A stretch of 64,000 bases of DNA from Atrichornis clamosus (Eukaryota; Chordata; Aves; Passeriformes; Menuridae), in NCBI GenBank assembly GCA_013400975.1, contig WBMZ01012047.1, positions 23,666 to 87,665 of the forward strand, in the 5' to 3' direction. The notes below the pieces were generated by a model. The model searched no databases, had not been told where the DNA came from, and saw only the letters and a list, made by a program, of their open reading frames with translations. The translations under genes were made by a program, and so were the position numbers. This document shows, piece by piece, positions 37,715 to 50,659 of the stretch (position 1 is the first letter of the stretch; each line of letters starts with the position of its first letter).

Positions 37715-40388
37715 CTCATAAACAAGCAATATGAACATGGATATGATTAGGTGAAAATCTTTTAGGGTAGAAAAATCCTTGCTCTCATATAATGGGTACA
37801 ACCCCATAGATCTCCAATATGTTATTACAAATTTGGTGGCATGGGAGTCACTATTCTAGCTGCAGAGCTCCGGCTAAATGGTGACTTAAAGTAAGGTTTT
37901 AGAAAGGTCTCTGAACATTAAATGCAGCTATCCTGCAGAGAGAATAAAACCTTGAATTAAAGAAAGAGCAGCCCCTGAGGTGAAATGTTCTGTGTACTGA
38001 AGATGATAAAACTTACTCACGATCTAAGGTAAATAGAAAATATTTCAGAATCAAAATTACTCCAGAATATTCTGATATGCCTTGTATTTTAGCTTAGCAG
38101 GGTCAGCTGCCATGGAAAAGTATCAACAACCATCACATAAATTTGTGGAAACAGCTACTACCCAAATATCTCTGTTTGGAAATCTAGGTCATTCAGTCAC
38201 AGTTATGAGCTGCATTAGAAATATAGTAATCTTCAACCTGCAGCACACCCAGAAGAGTCTTTTTTCAAAGGTAGAGCAGTGACCTACTTCTTTCCTGCAA
38301 TAACCGAGTAGCTAGAGAACACTGGAAAAAGGAAATTTGGGCTTTAACTCTTCTTGACCAGATGGGGGTTTAACTAATAGCACTTTGATCTCAGGAGTGT
38401 GACCTAATCACCTCAGTATGAGATATTTGGGACACGGAAGAAGTGCAACATCTCCTCCACTGAGAATGAGATGGGTATGGAAAGAGCAAAAGGCCACATT
38501 CTGATGGGAAGGAACAGATTAGAGTTCCTGATCTTGTTCCTTGAAAGGTTTTCTATACTATGTTTTTCAAATAAAGAACAAATGGTGGGATTCAGACCTC
38601 AGATTAATATGACTGCATTTATCTGTCCTCATGTAGGTGTCTATAAGCAATGTAGATAGAAAACTTCCCCTAACCCTGTTGGAATTGTAGTAAGCACAGT
38701 CAGCAGGACCCCTGGCACAGCTGGCAAAATACCTACTCTAGAATCAAGCAAATCACTCCCTAGGGTTATGTGATCTGAGCTCTTCTGTGCATCCAATGTC
38801 TTAATCTGTAAACTGGCTGCCTGGCTTTCCCCTGAGGCTCCCTGAAGCAGGAAATTTTCCTGTCCCAGACTCAACAGACCTATGACTACTTCGAGTTTCC
38901 TTCCTGCTCTGCCTCTTTATGTCTCATGTCTCTCATGCACCAAACTCCTCTGCAGTAATGGTTTGAGGGAAAACAAAAATTGAGTCCTCAGGCAGAAAAT
39001 GCAAGTCTGGTAGCTGGGGAAGGTGGGAACTGAGTATAGCAATCTGCTCAGGCTAAGGAGAGTCTCGACTCCAAGCCTCACAGTCCCCAGGTAACTGTTA
39101 ATCACTAAATAAAGGATGGGGTTTGACTTCTCCTTTAGTCAGTAAGCAGGCAGACCAAGGGTATGTACCATAATGAGAAGGTTTGGTGCACAGCTAACAA
39201 CTCAGTCTTGGAAGCCTTGGGCAGGATGCCAGTACTGATCTGCCTAAACCTGGAGCACAGAAAAGCTTGGAAAGAAAATGTCTCTTTTTGTATTTCTTTT
39301 TTTCTATTTCCTTTGCAGTCTTACAGTCCATATTGTAAAATAAATGATTGTTTGCTAGATTGTTTTTTCATGGAAGTCAGGTGCTTGCACTGTAAGTTAG
39401 ACAGCACTTAGGAGAGCTACTCTATCCTAGAATGTACAGATTTTGTAGAGACCTGGCTTATAAAGAGAATATTTTTATGCTTTTTTTTCTGGAAAGTGGA
39501 AATACACATAAATACATATCTACATCGATATAAAAATAATTGCCTTTTCAGAAAGATACACTGAAGATTCATCTTCTTATTTCTTTGTTTTACATTTGCC
39601 CACAATTAAAAAATGGCAAAGCAAAATAATTGTGTGGAAGAATAGGTCATATTTATTTTGGTAATTGTTTCAACATCCAAATTCAGCAATCATGCCTTAT
39701 TTCTATTGCAGCTGTGATGGGGTACCTCTGCTACAAGCCAGATACTTGCTAATCTGGAAGTGGTGCAAATAGAATGAAAGGATCAGAAAGCTTGTCATAT
39801 AACTAATAAGGAAAAAAAAAAACCAAACAAAAGAACAATATCAAGAATTATTTCAGCACTGAAATGGAACCTTTGAAGATGAGTGCCAATGAAAACATCA
39901 GTGTGAAAGGTTTTTTAAGCATTTCTGGAAGATTAGAAGCAGAAGGATTTGATGTGCCTGTAAGGATAATAAACCAGAGTTTAGGAAATACTGTTCCTGT
40001 GCTTCATGCTGGTGTAAGGCATATACAATTTGCCCCATTTCCTATACCTACTTGAAAAAGTCATTCTTTCAAAGTGTTTTTGAATTCAGTAGAATTTCTC
40101 ATATCACTGACTTGTCAAAGTGTCTTGGGTTGAAAGACAGATGTCTGCCAAGGAAGGCGAGAACCTTCCCGGAATGGAAGAAATTACCCCTCCCTCCGAA
40201 TTATTGTAACTTTGAAATTACGGGGCTTCTGAGCAGAAATGTGGGCAAAATGAATATCAGTTCTTTATTAGAATGTATCTATGTAGCACGACAGAACAAA
40301 CAACAACAACAAAGCCCAAACCCAGTAAGAGACTTTTCCCGCCCGTCACGCCGTTTCCCCTGTGGTGTAGTGACGATCGTACCCGACA

Positions 40389-40421
40389 GGGGGCGCTGGG
40401 GGGGCAGGCGGGGCAGAGGGG
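40389..40421 (+). other. G-run cluster (G-quadruplex candidate) in the LTR
   Basis: G5-CGCT-G7-CAGGC-G4-CAGA-G4 on the plus strand, four long G runs with 4-5 base loops, about 130 bp before the assembly gap. Such sequence is hard to amplify and sequence. Confidence 0.6.
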
Positions 40422-40553
40422 CGGCCATGGCTCCCCGCGGCCTCAGGGGCGCTGCGGCGCCAGCTCGGGAACCTTTGCGGGGCAATGGCAGCCCCAGATG
40501 GGGACAGGGAAAAGGTGGAGGGGGAAGGGTCTCGGTTTCCCCCAGGTTCTCAC

Positions 40554-40609
40554 NNNNNNNNNNNNNNNNNNNNNNNNNNNNNNNNNNNNNNNNNNNNNNN
40601 NNNNNNNNN
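40554..40609. other. Assembly gap (56 N)
   Basis: Unknown bases inside the GC-rich centre of the solo LTR. The count may not equal the true missing length. All frames that cross it, including the longest apparent ones of over 200 codons, are artefacts of repeat sequence plus N. Confidence 0.99.
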
Positions 40610-43600
40610 TCTCCTGGCGCTGGCAGCAGCCCAGGTGTCAGGCAACAGGCCGCTGGGGCCCTCTCTCTCTCCGGAGTGAGGAGGGGATGGGGATTTCGGT
40701 CTCTCCTGAGAACACTCACGTAAGTGGTGGAGGTCGCAGCCGGCGGCTTCAGGAGTTACAGTCCACAGACAGCTGGGGCTCGCTCTCGCTCTCTCTGGTA
40801 AGCAGCAGGCTTACCAACGGTGAGGGAAAGCAGCAAGGAGAACTCCGCCACAGCACTGAGTACCCTGGGCAGGAGAAAACCCAGCACCGAAACCCGCAAC
40901 TGTCCGCTCTCCAAACCGGGTGCAAACTGCCTGCCTCCCACTTACGAAGTTGCCAAACACACACCGTTCCTCTCCCCCTCCCCCAGAGCCATTTCAATGG
41001 TATGTCAAGGCCCTGGCTAGTTCTATTGTATTTTTAATGGCCCATTCACTATTTTCTTGGTAACAAATGGAAAGAAATTCCCGGAAAATAACCTAACCCT
41101 CAACACAAAGAAAAATCATAGATGAAAATGCTGCTTTTTCAGACTAAGCAATGTGTAGAACTAACTCTTCAAGCAGTGTCAGTCCCAAGGAGTGTGTCCT
41201 TCATAATCCAAGACTTGGGCATTTTAAAATTAATGGGAGTTTTTTTGGTTGTATTCACTGTTCATGTGGACTTCTAGATATGCTCTCTCCTGGGTATTTA
41301 CAGTCTCCAAATAAGGGTGCCTACACCTTAACATTTCTCAACTTCGTGTTATGCCCACAAGGTATCAGTCAGACAATTTAGGGCAAATAACCGAGCTCAC
41401 AGCCAATATACAGACAGATAAACTGATCAAAAAAAGGAAAAAAAAAAAGAAAAAGAGAAAAAGGAACGGGAAATAATTAAGTGAGTTTATCCCAAAACAC
41501 ATGATTTTATGATCAGAGAGCAAACAGAGCTGGACTCCCATACCTTTGTGTTCTGTTACTGGGTTTTTTGTTATCTAGGGAGGTGAGTAATGTAGAAAAG
41601 ATCTTCCTTTGATGAAGGCCTTCTCAACATCTCTCTTCTATCTGTTCTTTCTGGATTAACATACCAGCCTATTTCTCTCAGTTAAGATCAATAACAGAAT
41701 CTATATATTTTTCATTGACTTTACTATTTTTGAACTTTCAACCTTCTGTTAACATTTGTTCAATCTGAACAATGACTTTAAAAATTATTAATGAGGACAC
41801 GTAGGTGAGTAAATATATATGCTCATGCACAGAGGAAATCAAATGAGTTAATATAAGAATTAGGACGTTAAAAGACAGGAAATCTACAAAAGTATTGTTT
41901 AAATAAAAAACAAAAACAACAACAAAAATAACCCAGAAAACAACCAACCACAATATCCTAGGGGACAGAAAAGAAGAAAGCAGTAATTCTTACAGAAGGC
42001 TATGCATGACAAGCCATGGCAAAATTCCCATAAAAATGGCAATGTTAAATGAACACAGTTTAAGACAGTGTAGAAAAACATGCACAAAACAAACAACTTC
42101 CCCCTAACACCTCAAGGCCTCCTCAAGACAGAAAAACACAGATTTTTACTTTCATATTCTTATGAAAATAAAGCAAAAATATGACATTTTACTAATACCA
42201 GGGTTTGGAAATTGTGACAACAAAGTGAAGAAAATTCAAATATATTAAAAAATAAGAGAAGAGTGAGAGGACAAAAAATTAAATAAATTCTGTAGAGAGC
42301 AGTGATAAAGATACAACAAGCATATTCATCAAAGTGAAACACAGGCAAACAAGGAGGAACAAGACTTTTTTAGGCTTCATAAGCAGCATTACTTGGATTA
42401 AAAGCAAAGGGATGTGTAGTTTGAATGTCCATATGCAATTCTGAAGAGTAAATTCTAGTGGGCTGCACAATAATCTCTGAGGGAACGAGTTTAATATTCA
42501 GGTGATTTACAAAGATCCTTTCCAAAATTATGAAGATAGTAGTAGAGCAGGAATGAAGTAACCTGAAAGTGGTTCCGCCAAATGAATAAGCTGCTTAAAG
42601 AAGGCAAAGTGCCTGAAAACATACCATAGGGAACAGCACTGTAATCTAATATAAAGGATAGATGGGACTGGTAAAGACTGTTTTCCAGCAATCACTTCTA
42701 TATTATAGTATTAGTAAAAGTGTAATGGTTCAAGTGCAATAAGATTCATGGATAAAAACTTCTGTAACTGAAAGACTTAGTTTAATTTAACTGTTGCCTA
42801 AATATGTGCTGGACTTCTTCTCCTAGTTTTTAGTGGTAAAGCTGAAAGGGGGACTTCAGAGGATTTGCAAGTAGACCAAAATCACACACATAGTGTATGT
42901 GATCTAGTTCAGAGAGTTCCTAGGGCAAAAAATGATGTCAAACAACTTTTCCCCATATAAATATCCCAGAGCTGCTTTTGTGCCTTCCCATTCCACACGG
43001 CTTCATTACTTTATAGTGTCATAGTCATGTCTTTGTCCTGGTTTTACAGGGAAGTTGGAAAGCTGTGAGCCAAGGACAGCACCCACTCTGCAGGCAGCAG
43101 AAGGACAACTCAGCTCCTGCTGGTGAAAGCTTTCTTCAGATATAAAGTTGACTTTGCTAAACCCAAAACTATCTTCATATAACAGTCCCTAGAGGAGACA
43201 TGCTGCGGGTAGGAGGAAGCCTTTACCAGAGCATTTTTGTGTTTGACAAGTTCCAGGAAATTTAGATTCAGCCTGCAAGCTCAGGAACAACTTTTGAGTT
43301 CTTCAGCAAGGTGTTGGAGCTTAGCTGGTACAACACTCAACTCTAGATTCAGGACCCAAAGCCAGGTCCTGTGCAATATCTTGAAATGCCTGCTAAAGAA
43401 TGGATGCATTCAAGAAACATGCTGTTGATATTTCTCTAGCAGTTTATTTTTATGATCTTGGAGAAGTCCAAATTGATATAATTAGGGAATAATATTTTTT
43501 TGCTTCACAAAGGTGATGTAAATGTGATGTGCTTGTGATAATGAGCACTATAAAATGTTTATATTAAAGAGATTGAAACAAACAGTCAAACCTTTTCAGA

Positions 43601-43648
43601 AATCAGTGTCAGGTCTTGGCATTTTGGATCTTTATAAGATCCAAAGCT

Positions 43649-43679
43649 ATATATTATTTATATTATTTATATTATTTAG
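43649..43679. repeat. Short AT tandem repeat (9-bp unit)
   Basis: TATTATTTA is repeated about three times in tandem, with a partial copy at the left edge. Confidence 0.9.
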
Positions 43680-43906
43680 TGTGTCTGAGATGTCATGCTA
43701 TTTGTTTATCATAAATTGGAAGATCATAAATAAGATATATTCTATTTAGTATATCCACTCCCTTCATCTGAGGCTCAGATCAGTGAAAAAACAACCAACA
43801 AAACAAACAAACAAAACCCCACAAAAGAAACATTATTTTTTTCCCCCAGTAATTGTAATTTCCAGAATCAATTACTTGACTGTCTGCATGTGATTCTAGA
43901 TGAGAA

Positions 43907-43944
43907 TATTTACCACAACTGGTGGTAAACACTTGTGGTAAATA
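43907..43944. repeat. Perfect inverted repeat (12-bp arms)
   Basis: TATTTACCACAA pairs perfectly with TTGTGGTAAATA across a 14-base loop, and the loop carries another GGTGGTAAAC. TGTGGT/ACCACA is also the core bound by RUNX factors, so the structure presents two such cores in opposite orientation. Confidence 0.9.
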
Positions 43945-46900
43945 CAGCCTATTTTTGTCAGATCTTTGGTGTAAGAAGCCCTACAACAAATTACGTAATT
44001 GGTAACAAAAGGCCCAATTAGGAGAAGGTTTCCCAGGATTATATCATTAAATGGTAATGATACAGGCACATAGCAACATGTTCCAGAAATCAAATGGGAA
44101 GGTGAATTTTTTTAACTTTAAAAGCATGACTTAGAAAAAAGGTTTTGGAAGGCTGATGAGTCTTTCAGTCACAGATGTAGTCCGTCTCTCGCATCATTAA
44201 AATGTTTGGCTAAGAAATACAAACCTCTATAAAATATATGTATTGTTTTACAGGGAATAAATTAAATTGTAGAGTCTTCAAAAGACTACAACACACACAC
44301 ATACATCCCACAAAAGTCTTAAAAGTGATTGCAATTTTTTAAGTATAAAACAATTTTCTGATTAATTTACAAACCAATAAATGAGTGCTTAAGACTTAGA
44401 TTTGTGCTTTGAAACTCAACCACTGAATGTCCTAAACAGTAAATTAGCACCCGTTGCACTTTCTTCAGGTGAAAACCTGCAATTCCTTGTAGAGGTATCT
44501 TTGCCCTGCCAAAGTGAACATCCTATCTGTGATGACGATTAGGTGGAAAATGCTGTCCAGGTGCTGAGTTCTGCTTGCTAAAAAAATTAAGCAAATCAGT
44601 AAGCTGCTGCTGCTGTTGTAGTCTAATCATTGGTTTTCTACAGAAATGACAAGTCTGTTTTTCTGCAAATGGCAGAAATGTGTCTTTCTTTGCGCTTCTA
44701 GAAGGCTTAATTGTTCCTGTGTTCTGACAATAGTAAGAACTCCACAGGACTCAGCTTGGATTGAACAGTTAAGGATGGTATCACGATTTTAAAGTGACAC
44801 AGGTGAAAAGTAGCAAAATCCACATATGCTACACCAGAATTTTAAGTCTGTGCTGTGTTTATTGAAATAGAACTTTTGTTTTAAACAGAAAACAGCATGT
44901 AAGAGATGAATATTTTCGAGCTGGAAATTTCAGCATGGAGTCAGACAACTCCAAATGACATTAGCAAATTATGATTTTAGAGAACTGCTGGTTGTTACTG
45001 TGTTACATGTCTGTGGCCACTCAACATGGCAAAAAGACAAATTTCTTTCATCTTAAATTGCAAGTGAATGGTTCTTACACCATTAAAAATGGTGGCTCAG
45101 ATCCTTTCTAGCATGTGAAACATAACATAATCACACAAATAGTGAGAGCTTTTGACATAATATTTTATGTTCTCATGGAAAACTTAGACAAGAAGCAGAA
45201 ATTCCTCCAACAATATGGTGTGGACATTGCCCTTTCTCACTGCTGCTCAGTCTTGGTTTGAATATTAAACAGGCAGGAGAGGAGAGCTGCAACCAATATA
45301 CAATTTATCCCTTGAAGAAAAATTAGTTTGGTGATATGTTGTGGCATGTGCCCATGTGTGATTATATTTGCACATCTCCAGTGCTTGCCTATATACAGCC
45401 ATCTATGTTTCAGTGGTCTATTTCCAAGGAACACTGAGTTACACAAGACAGACTGATGCCTATGGGTATCTACAGTGAAGTCTTAGCATAATGTAGTCTC
45501 CTGCCTTTATAGCCAGCCCCAAATGTCCTCTAAATTTCTTTCTCTTAAATATGCAAACAAGGAATAATGACATTTAAGGTATTTGTATATTGTATAAGAC
45601 AACATTGTCTAAGAATTGTTTAAGAATTAAAAGTACCTAGAATTCGCTTTGAAAATACAAAAATGCTTAAAAGCTGACTTAGAGAAAACTAACGAAGAAT
45701 TTGACAGGATTAAAGCCAAAACCCCAGAAATTTCTATGACAAGGTGCAGTTAAGGAATATCACTCCAGTTTCCAAAATAGGATATTTTGTGTGGGAGAGG
45801 AGGCAGCATGAACGGGAATCTGCCTGTCTGCTACTCAGTCCCTCCATAATAACTTCTGACTGTGCTACTAATTGCAACCAAATTGCACAGAGGGACAGTT
45901 CTCTTGAGCTTATTAAGTTCCTGCATGTTTCAGTGACAAATACCACAGAAAACTTTCATCAGCGACATCCCTGTTGGAGTCCACAGAATCAAAACCCAGA
46001 TCTGTAAGAGAACAGGACATATTTGTTCAATTACATAGAAACCAAAACAATTTCTGGATTATACAACCAAATTATATTGCAGAAATTAATTTGATATGAA
46101 TTCAAATTCTGTAGGAAAGTAAAATAATTTTTAAAGGGTTTTTTAAATGCATTCTAGAGTCTCTTTCCTCTATCCATGATAATGTGTCAGTGTAAGCCTG
46201 TTGATAATGTAAAATTTGCTGTCATTACTTCCTCCCTTGAAATGATTTGTGGTGGAATAGTTTTTGCATCTAGCTATTGCAGTATACTACTTGCTAGCTT
46301 TTGCCACCAAAGAAGAGAGGATCAGAGAACAACAAAAAGTGTCAAACAATAATTTTTCTCCTTTTTATTCCCCCACCACTAAAATATCATTTCAACTCAA
46401 ATGAGAACTTTAAGTGGAATTTTACCAGTATTGATGAAACTTCACTAGGAAGATTGATCAAGATAGAGAGTTCATACTGATGTGACTATTAATCTAGGAG
46501 CCAATGCAAAGAATGCTCTATACTAAATGCAAATTCATACACTTGTTCTTACCTGTTGACTATCCTCAGGCTGATTCATTAAACACATTGAAAAGACTCA
46601 GTTCTGTCTCTTGCAGAAAAAAGATACCCTCAGAATTTTTACATTATTTATGAGATAGAGTTGTTTCTTTTTTGTCCAGCACTAATAATGACTCTGGCTT
46701 TAGAAAAAATTATTTGCCGTGATGCTGCCTTATGATGCTGCAGATGACTGACAATGTGGTATAAAAAATATAGCTTAAAGTAAATGACTTTATTTTCGAG
46801 CATTCTAAAATGCATAGACTCCTCACCCAAAAAGAAATTTTAGCCGAGGCATTGCAGACAGCCTAAACTCACCCTTCCTATGAGCTTATGGTTAAAAGGA

Positions 46901-47570
46901 CACTTTAATGTTTTTATATTAAGCACTTAGAATTCTTTATATGCAAAAACTTTATTATAAAGATTTTCAGTTTTTAAAAAGAACCTTTCCAAGATTTCTG
47001 GGAGATTGCATAAGCAGCATATCCAGTCCTCAGAACAATCCCATAAAATGAATAAACTTTGACATACAAGTGTCTATCACATCTTGAAAGTGTTTAGCTT
47101 TTGAGAGTGAATTGTAGAAGATATTTTCTTATATGAATTTTTTTCCATCAAAAGAAGTGTGAAGTTCTACTATTAGACAAACTTCTGCAGCCCTCAAAAA
47201 ATAAAAATAAAGTTGTTTTGGAAGGTGAAAGTTTAGTTCTTTAATGTTTGCATCAGTATGAAAACTGAGTTAATGAGAAAGATTTGCTGAAACTCCAGTT
47301 AGGATTGAAAAAAAAAGACTATGAAGCTTGTATTTACTAAATGAGTATTCCCAAATCATTATTCATCTACTTTCTAATCTGTATAGAAAAGCTAAGATAG
47401 AACACATCTAACAAACAGAAAATTGTATTTACTTGCAATAGATAATCTGAGGCAAAAATGCCAGTACAAGTGTTATCCTTACAAAAATCAAGAAACACCT
47501 ATTTCATGAAGTTGTATGTTCTGCAAGTCTCTATTGGAGGTTTTAAACCTTGTCTGAAATCCTGTCTTAC

Positions 47571-47612
47571 CATTGTGTCAATATCCTTGAGTCTCTGAGC
47601 CTGTTTCATACA
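47571..47612 (-). other. Microexon-like segment, minus strand (unassigned)
   Basis: On the minus strand CTTATATTCACTTCAG precedes 42 bases (14 codons, phase 0 at both ends, CMKQAQRLKDIDTM) ending at ATG|GTAAGA, a near-consensus donor. The peptide would be an amphipathic helix. No gene is recognised and the segment is short enough to arise by chance. Confidence 0.15.
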
Positions 47613-47913
47613 CTGAAGTGAATATAAGTGAATACTTGGGGTTCCTAATAGTCTACAAGAGAATTTGCCTTCACAGGGTCACAACTCTACTTATCTAAGA
47701 TATTTTCCAGAACCTCAATTTAATAAAGATCGAGGACTGGATAAGGTCAGTGCATACTGAGAGCAAAAGGGAAGTACACCTGGGAAGTGCCTGGTTCCTT
47801 GTGCTCGGTGATTTTATTGTATGAAGCCATTATACTTTATATTTTCATATTTCTTTCTACTGTGAGGCTCCTGGGGTACTAAACAAAGATGCTTGAAGAT
47901 CTCAGCATTGTTA

Positions 47914-47965
47914 TAAAATCATAGAATTGTTAAGGTTGGAAAAGACCTCTAAGATCATCAAGACT
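47914..47965 (-). mobile_element. CR1 3'-end fragment, minus strand
   Basis: AAAATCATAGAATTGTTAAG, then GTTGGAAAAGACCTCTAAGA and TCATCAAG, is the reverse complement of the CR1 3' terminus and tail. Similarity fades after about 50 bp, giving an extremely 5'-truncated copy. Confidence 0.9.
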
Positions 47966-49124
47966 TCTAAGATTATCTACTCATAGAGAAATCAATCCAA
48001 AAACCAGTTCTATAAATATATGGTTTTCTTTATATTGTTTTCATTAATTCACACTCACAGATTAGAAATCCATTGCACATGAAGACACCTAAAACAATAT
48101 TTTTAATTCTCCTGTCATGGAACATTCTGACCATTTCAGATTTTTTACTTCCATGATACTTTAAAATAAGTACTACATCCCTCTCTTCACAAACATGACT
48201 GCTCATCCAAGTGACCCTCATAAATATTACTTGCTTCACGACAGAGAACGTATCTAGGAAATGTCACACAATACCTTGCCCCAGAATAAAATAACTTGCT
48301 AATTATTTAAAGTTTTCTTAAATAATATAAGCTTTTAATAATAAGTAGAATACCAAGAAGTAAACAAATAAGCCATAAATTATTAAACATCTGAGCACTG
48401 ACTTCATATTCTATCTAGAAGCCTGGCAGAGTTCCTTTCCGATATTAGTTACAGAGAGAATCAATGATTTAAACTGGTCCTGATCAGTTAGGGGGAGATA
48501 TTAAGTAATTCTATGCTTTTTTTCTCATAGGCCTCTGGCATTTCTCTAAACATCTATTTTCCCACCTATAAGTTTTTTCTGGGCAGAAATGGCAATTTCT
48601 TTTATTTTTCAAGGAAACTCCTGTGTAAGACAATAGGCCAGTCAGGGCAGATGCTATAAATCCTTGGGCAGTGGATCAGAGTATGTGTTCAGAGCAACTC
48701 TGCTGGACTTGTAGGGACAGGAAGGCATCAGGACAAGAAGCTGCCTATGTTTCATTGGCTGCTCAGATACACAGTGCCTGTGTAACAAAATTGCATGTTC
48801 TGCATGTATTGGAATCATTGCACATCACTGTGTAGCTGATGTGTCTGATGCATATGGAACGTATTTGGATGCACAGAACAAACACAGGCTCCTCAGAGAG
48901 CAGCCCAGTGTGTTGGATGAACCCAAACACGTTAAGATATGATGCTTTGTGTGTGTGCACCTATCTCTAGCCAAGAAATTCTGACATAAATATTCAAACC
49001 CCTTGTGAATACCAAATAAATGGCAGTCATGGTCACTGTAAAATTAACATCCATTGATGCATGGTATGGGCTTCTTTCTATATTTTGCTTTTTTCCTTTT
49101 TTTCCCCTTTTCTTTTTCTTCTAG

Positions 49125-49163
49125 GGCACTATATCTTAATTTGGATCCTTATATGAAATTTCA
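49125..49163 (+). other. Microexon-like segment, plus strand (unassigned)
   Basis: A pyrimidine tract of about 35 bases ending TTCTTCTAG is followed by 39 bases and then GTAAGA. Only the second frame is open (ALYLNLDPYMKF). The tract is simple T/C-rich DNA that supplies an acceptor by itself, so chance is likely. Confidence 0.1.
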
Positions 49164-50627
49164 GTAAGAAATGTTTGCTCAACTCACAAAAAGAAGGCTC
49201 GGTGTTCTGGGGTATTATTTGATAATATTAAAAACCAATGAGAGATTAATAACTAAACCAAAGATTTTCTTAATACAAACAATGAGAATGCAGAAAAGGA
49301 AATGTTACTCTATACAAAGCAACGACTTAAATTCAGTTAAAGAAATTCCCATAAAGTATTTGCTCTAAATGGAAGAAATTTCTCCAGCCCCTGGACCTAC
49401 TGTTATAAGTTTAGAAGAATAAACTAGTTGCAAAATGAAGGTCAAAGGTATAACAGAGATTCAAACGTCAGGGAGATGCTCAAAAGTTTGAGTTGAAAAT
49501 CAAGGTAGCACCGAGTTTAAAGTAATTTTTTTTTTAATTCTATTTGTCTATAGCAGAAAAACAGTTTACCAGAACAATATTAGATTCTAACATGATGGTT
49601 TTCAAAATAATTTTTTAAAAAATCAATGAAGTAGCTAGCATAACACATTTGACTCTAATATAATTATGTTTCTTTCTACTAGGAAATCCACTAGAGGTTT
49701 GAATAAAAAAACTCTCCAAGTTGTTTTCACAGGACTGTGGCTATCTATTGTGACTGTCAAGGGACAATTTTCTCTATGGGCTGAAGTACTGAAATCTGCT
49801 TTATGGAATTCAGACTTTGCCTCAAACTTTGATCTGCTTTCATATTTCATCTCTGCTAGAAAAAAAAGAAATCTTCAAAATGAGAAACACAAACCAGAAT
49901 CAGTTTTTGAACCACGACTCACTGTAGATTGGAAATAAGTAGGAGACATGAAAAAAAGAGTTGTCCTTAGTAGTAGATAAAGGCAGTATGGCACAGATTG
50001 GAACCTCCCTAACTGTACAATTGAATCCCAAAGCTGCCCCCAGTTGCTGTGGTATTTTTCCAAAGCAAACACCTTAAGACTAGAAGAGTTTTCAGTGTTC
50101 AGTGACTTGTAGATTCTTCTGGTTTTACCCTCATTTAAGGCAGCATCCTGTTCTGAATAACTTAGTAATATCAGCAATGTCTTTGAGCATGTTTTAGTGT
50201 ATGTAGGAGGTATCCAGACCCTGAATAGCTTCCTGTTTAACCCAGGAAACTGCCTTGTACCTAACTATATATGATATTGAAGTTCAGGACCGACATATGG
50301 GAGTAAAATGGACAGAATCAGAGGATACAAACTCCTCTGAGCCTTGGCAGCTGCATTTGATGCCAACTGAAAACACAACTCTATGTTCAGGGTTAGTAAA
50401 AGCATGTTCTGGGAATTTGATCATGGACAAACCAATATGTGGAATCCCTATGTTCCTAGCTATTTCTGTGAATGAGGGGAGGACTTTGTCAGTAACTTAC
50501 GGAAGAAAAGGACGTTTTCATCAGACAGGCTTATCCAGGATTCATTATGAGTCAACTGGACTCCAAGGATCCAAACTACTTTGAAGATTATGGGTCAAGA
50601 GGGAGAAGAAAGAGAAGGTTTTAAGCC

Positions 50628-50659
50628 AAAAAAAAAAAAAAAAAAGAAAAAGAAAGGGT
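50628..50659. repeat. A-rich run
   Basis: Eighteen uninterrupted A followed by GAAAAAGAAAGGG. No retroposed body is recognised on the 5' side, so it is treated as a simple repeat and not a processed-copy tail. Confidence 0.85.

Larger units (their letters stand above)
34691..40115. other. Unique AT-rich sequence, purine-rich 36.4-36.9 kb
   Basis: No gene is recognised. 36420-36920 is A/G-biased on the plus strand with several A runs. The interval includes an old palindromic repeat (35341-35405), an exon-like segment (37655-37714) and a short CA/TG-rich spot near 35765. Plus-strand frames near 38.5-40.0 kb are short and unremarkable. Confidence 0.5.
40116..41110 (-). mobile_element. Solo LTR with intact 5-bp target-site duplication, probably minus strand
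   Basis: CAAAG at 40116-40120 and again at 41106-41110 flank an element at 40121-41105 that starts TGTCTTGGGTTGAAAGACAG and ends CCTAACCCTCAACA (TG/CA). The ends match an LTR type common in songbirds, recalled from memory; a 5-bp duplication is typical of ERVL-class integrations. AATAAA on the minus strand (40269-40264), about 145 bp from the TGTCTT end, suggests minus orientation. The centre is GC- and CpG-rich. No internal retroviral sequence remains, so it formed by LTR-LTR recombination. The assembled length of 985 bp is uncertain because of the gap inside. Confidence 0.92.
41111..47913. other. Unique AT-rich non-coding sequence
   Basis: No gene or transposon is recognised. An A/G-rich stretch lies at about 41430-41475. 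A TATA-like ATATAAAT lies near 42956 with no initiator or transcript evidence. It also holds the 43649-43679 tandem, the 43907-43944 palindrome and the 47571-47612 cassette, listed separately. A C/D-snoRNA-like GTGATGA...CTGA pair near 44530-44566 lacks a closing stem. Confidence 0.5.

Noticed and set aside
40052..41037. Longest open frames in the window (over 200 codons, plus strand)
   Set aside because: They lie in the GC-rich solo LTR and run through unknown bases; there is no domain and no conserved start.
42950..43020. TATA-like box near 42956
   Set aside because: No initiator, GC box, open frame or LTR structure downstream.
44528..44569. C/D-box snoRNA-like GTGATGA and CTGA pair
   Set aside because: The spacing is short and the flanks do not pair into a terminal stem.
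46551..46618. Minus-strand donor CAACAG|GTAAGA with an upstream acceptor-like site
   Set aside because: All three frames contain stops between the sites; only a non-coding exon would be possible and nothing else supports it.
50255..50584. 109-codon plus-strand frame
   Set aside because: Looks protein-like by eye, but so do several other chance frames; no supporting signal.
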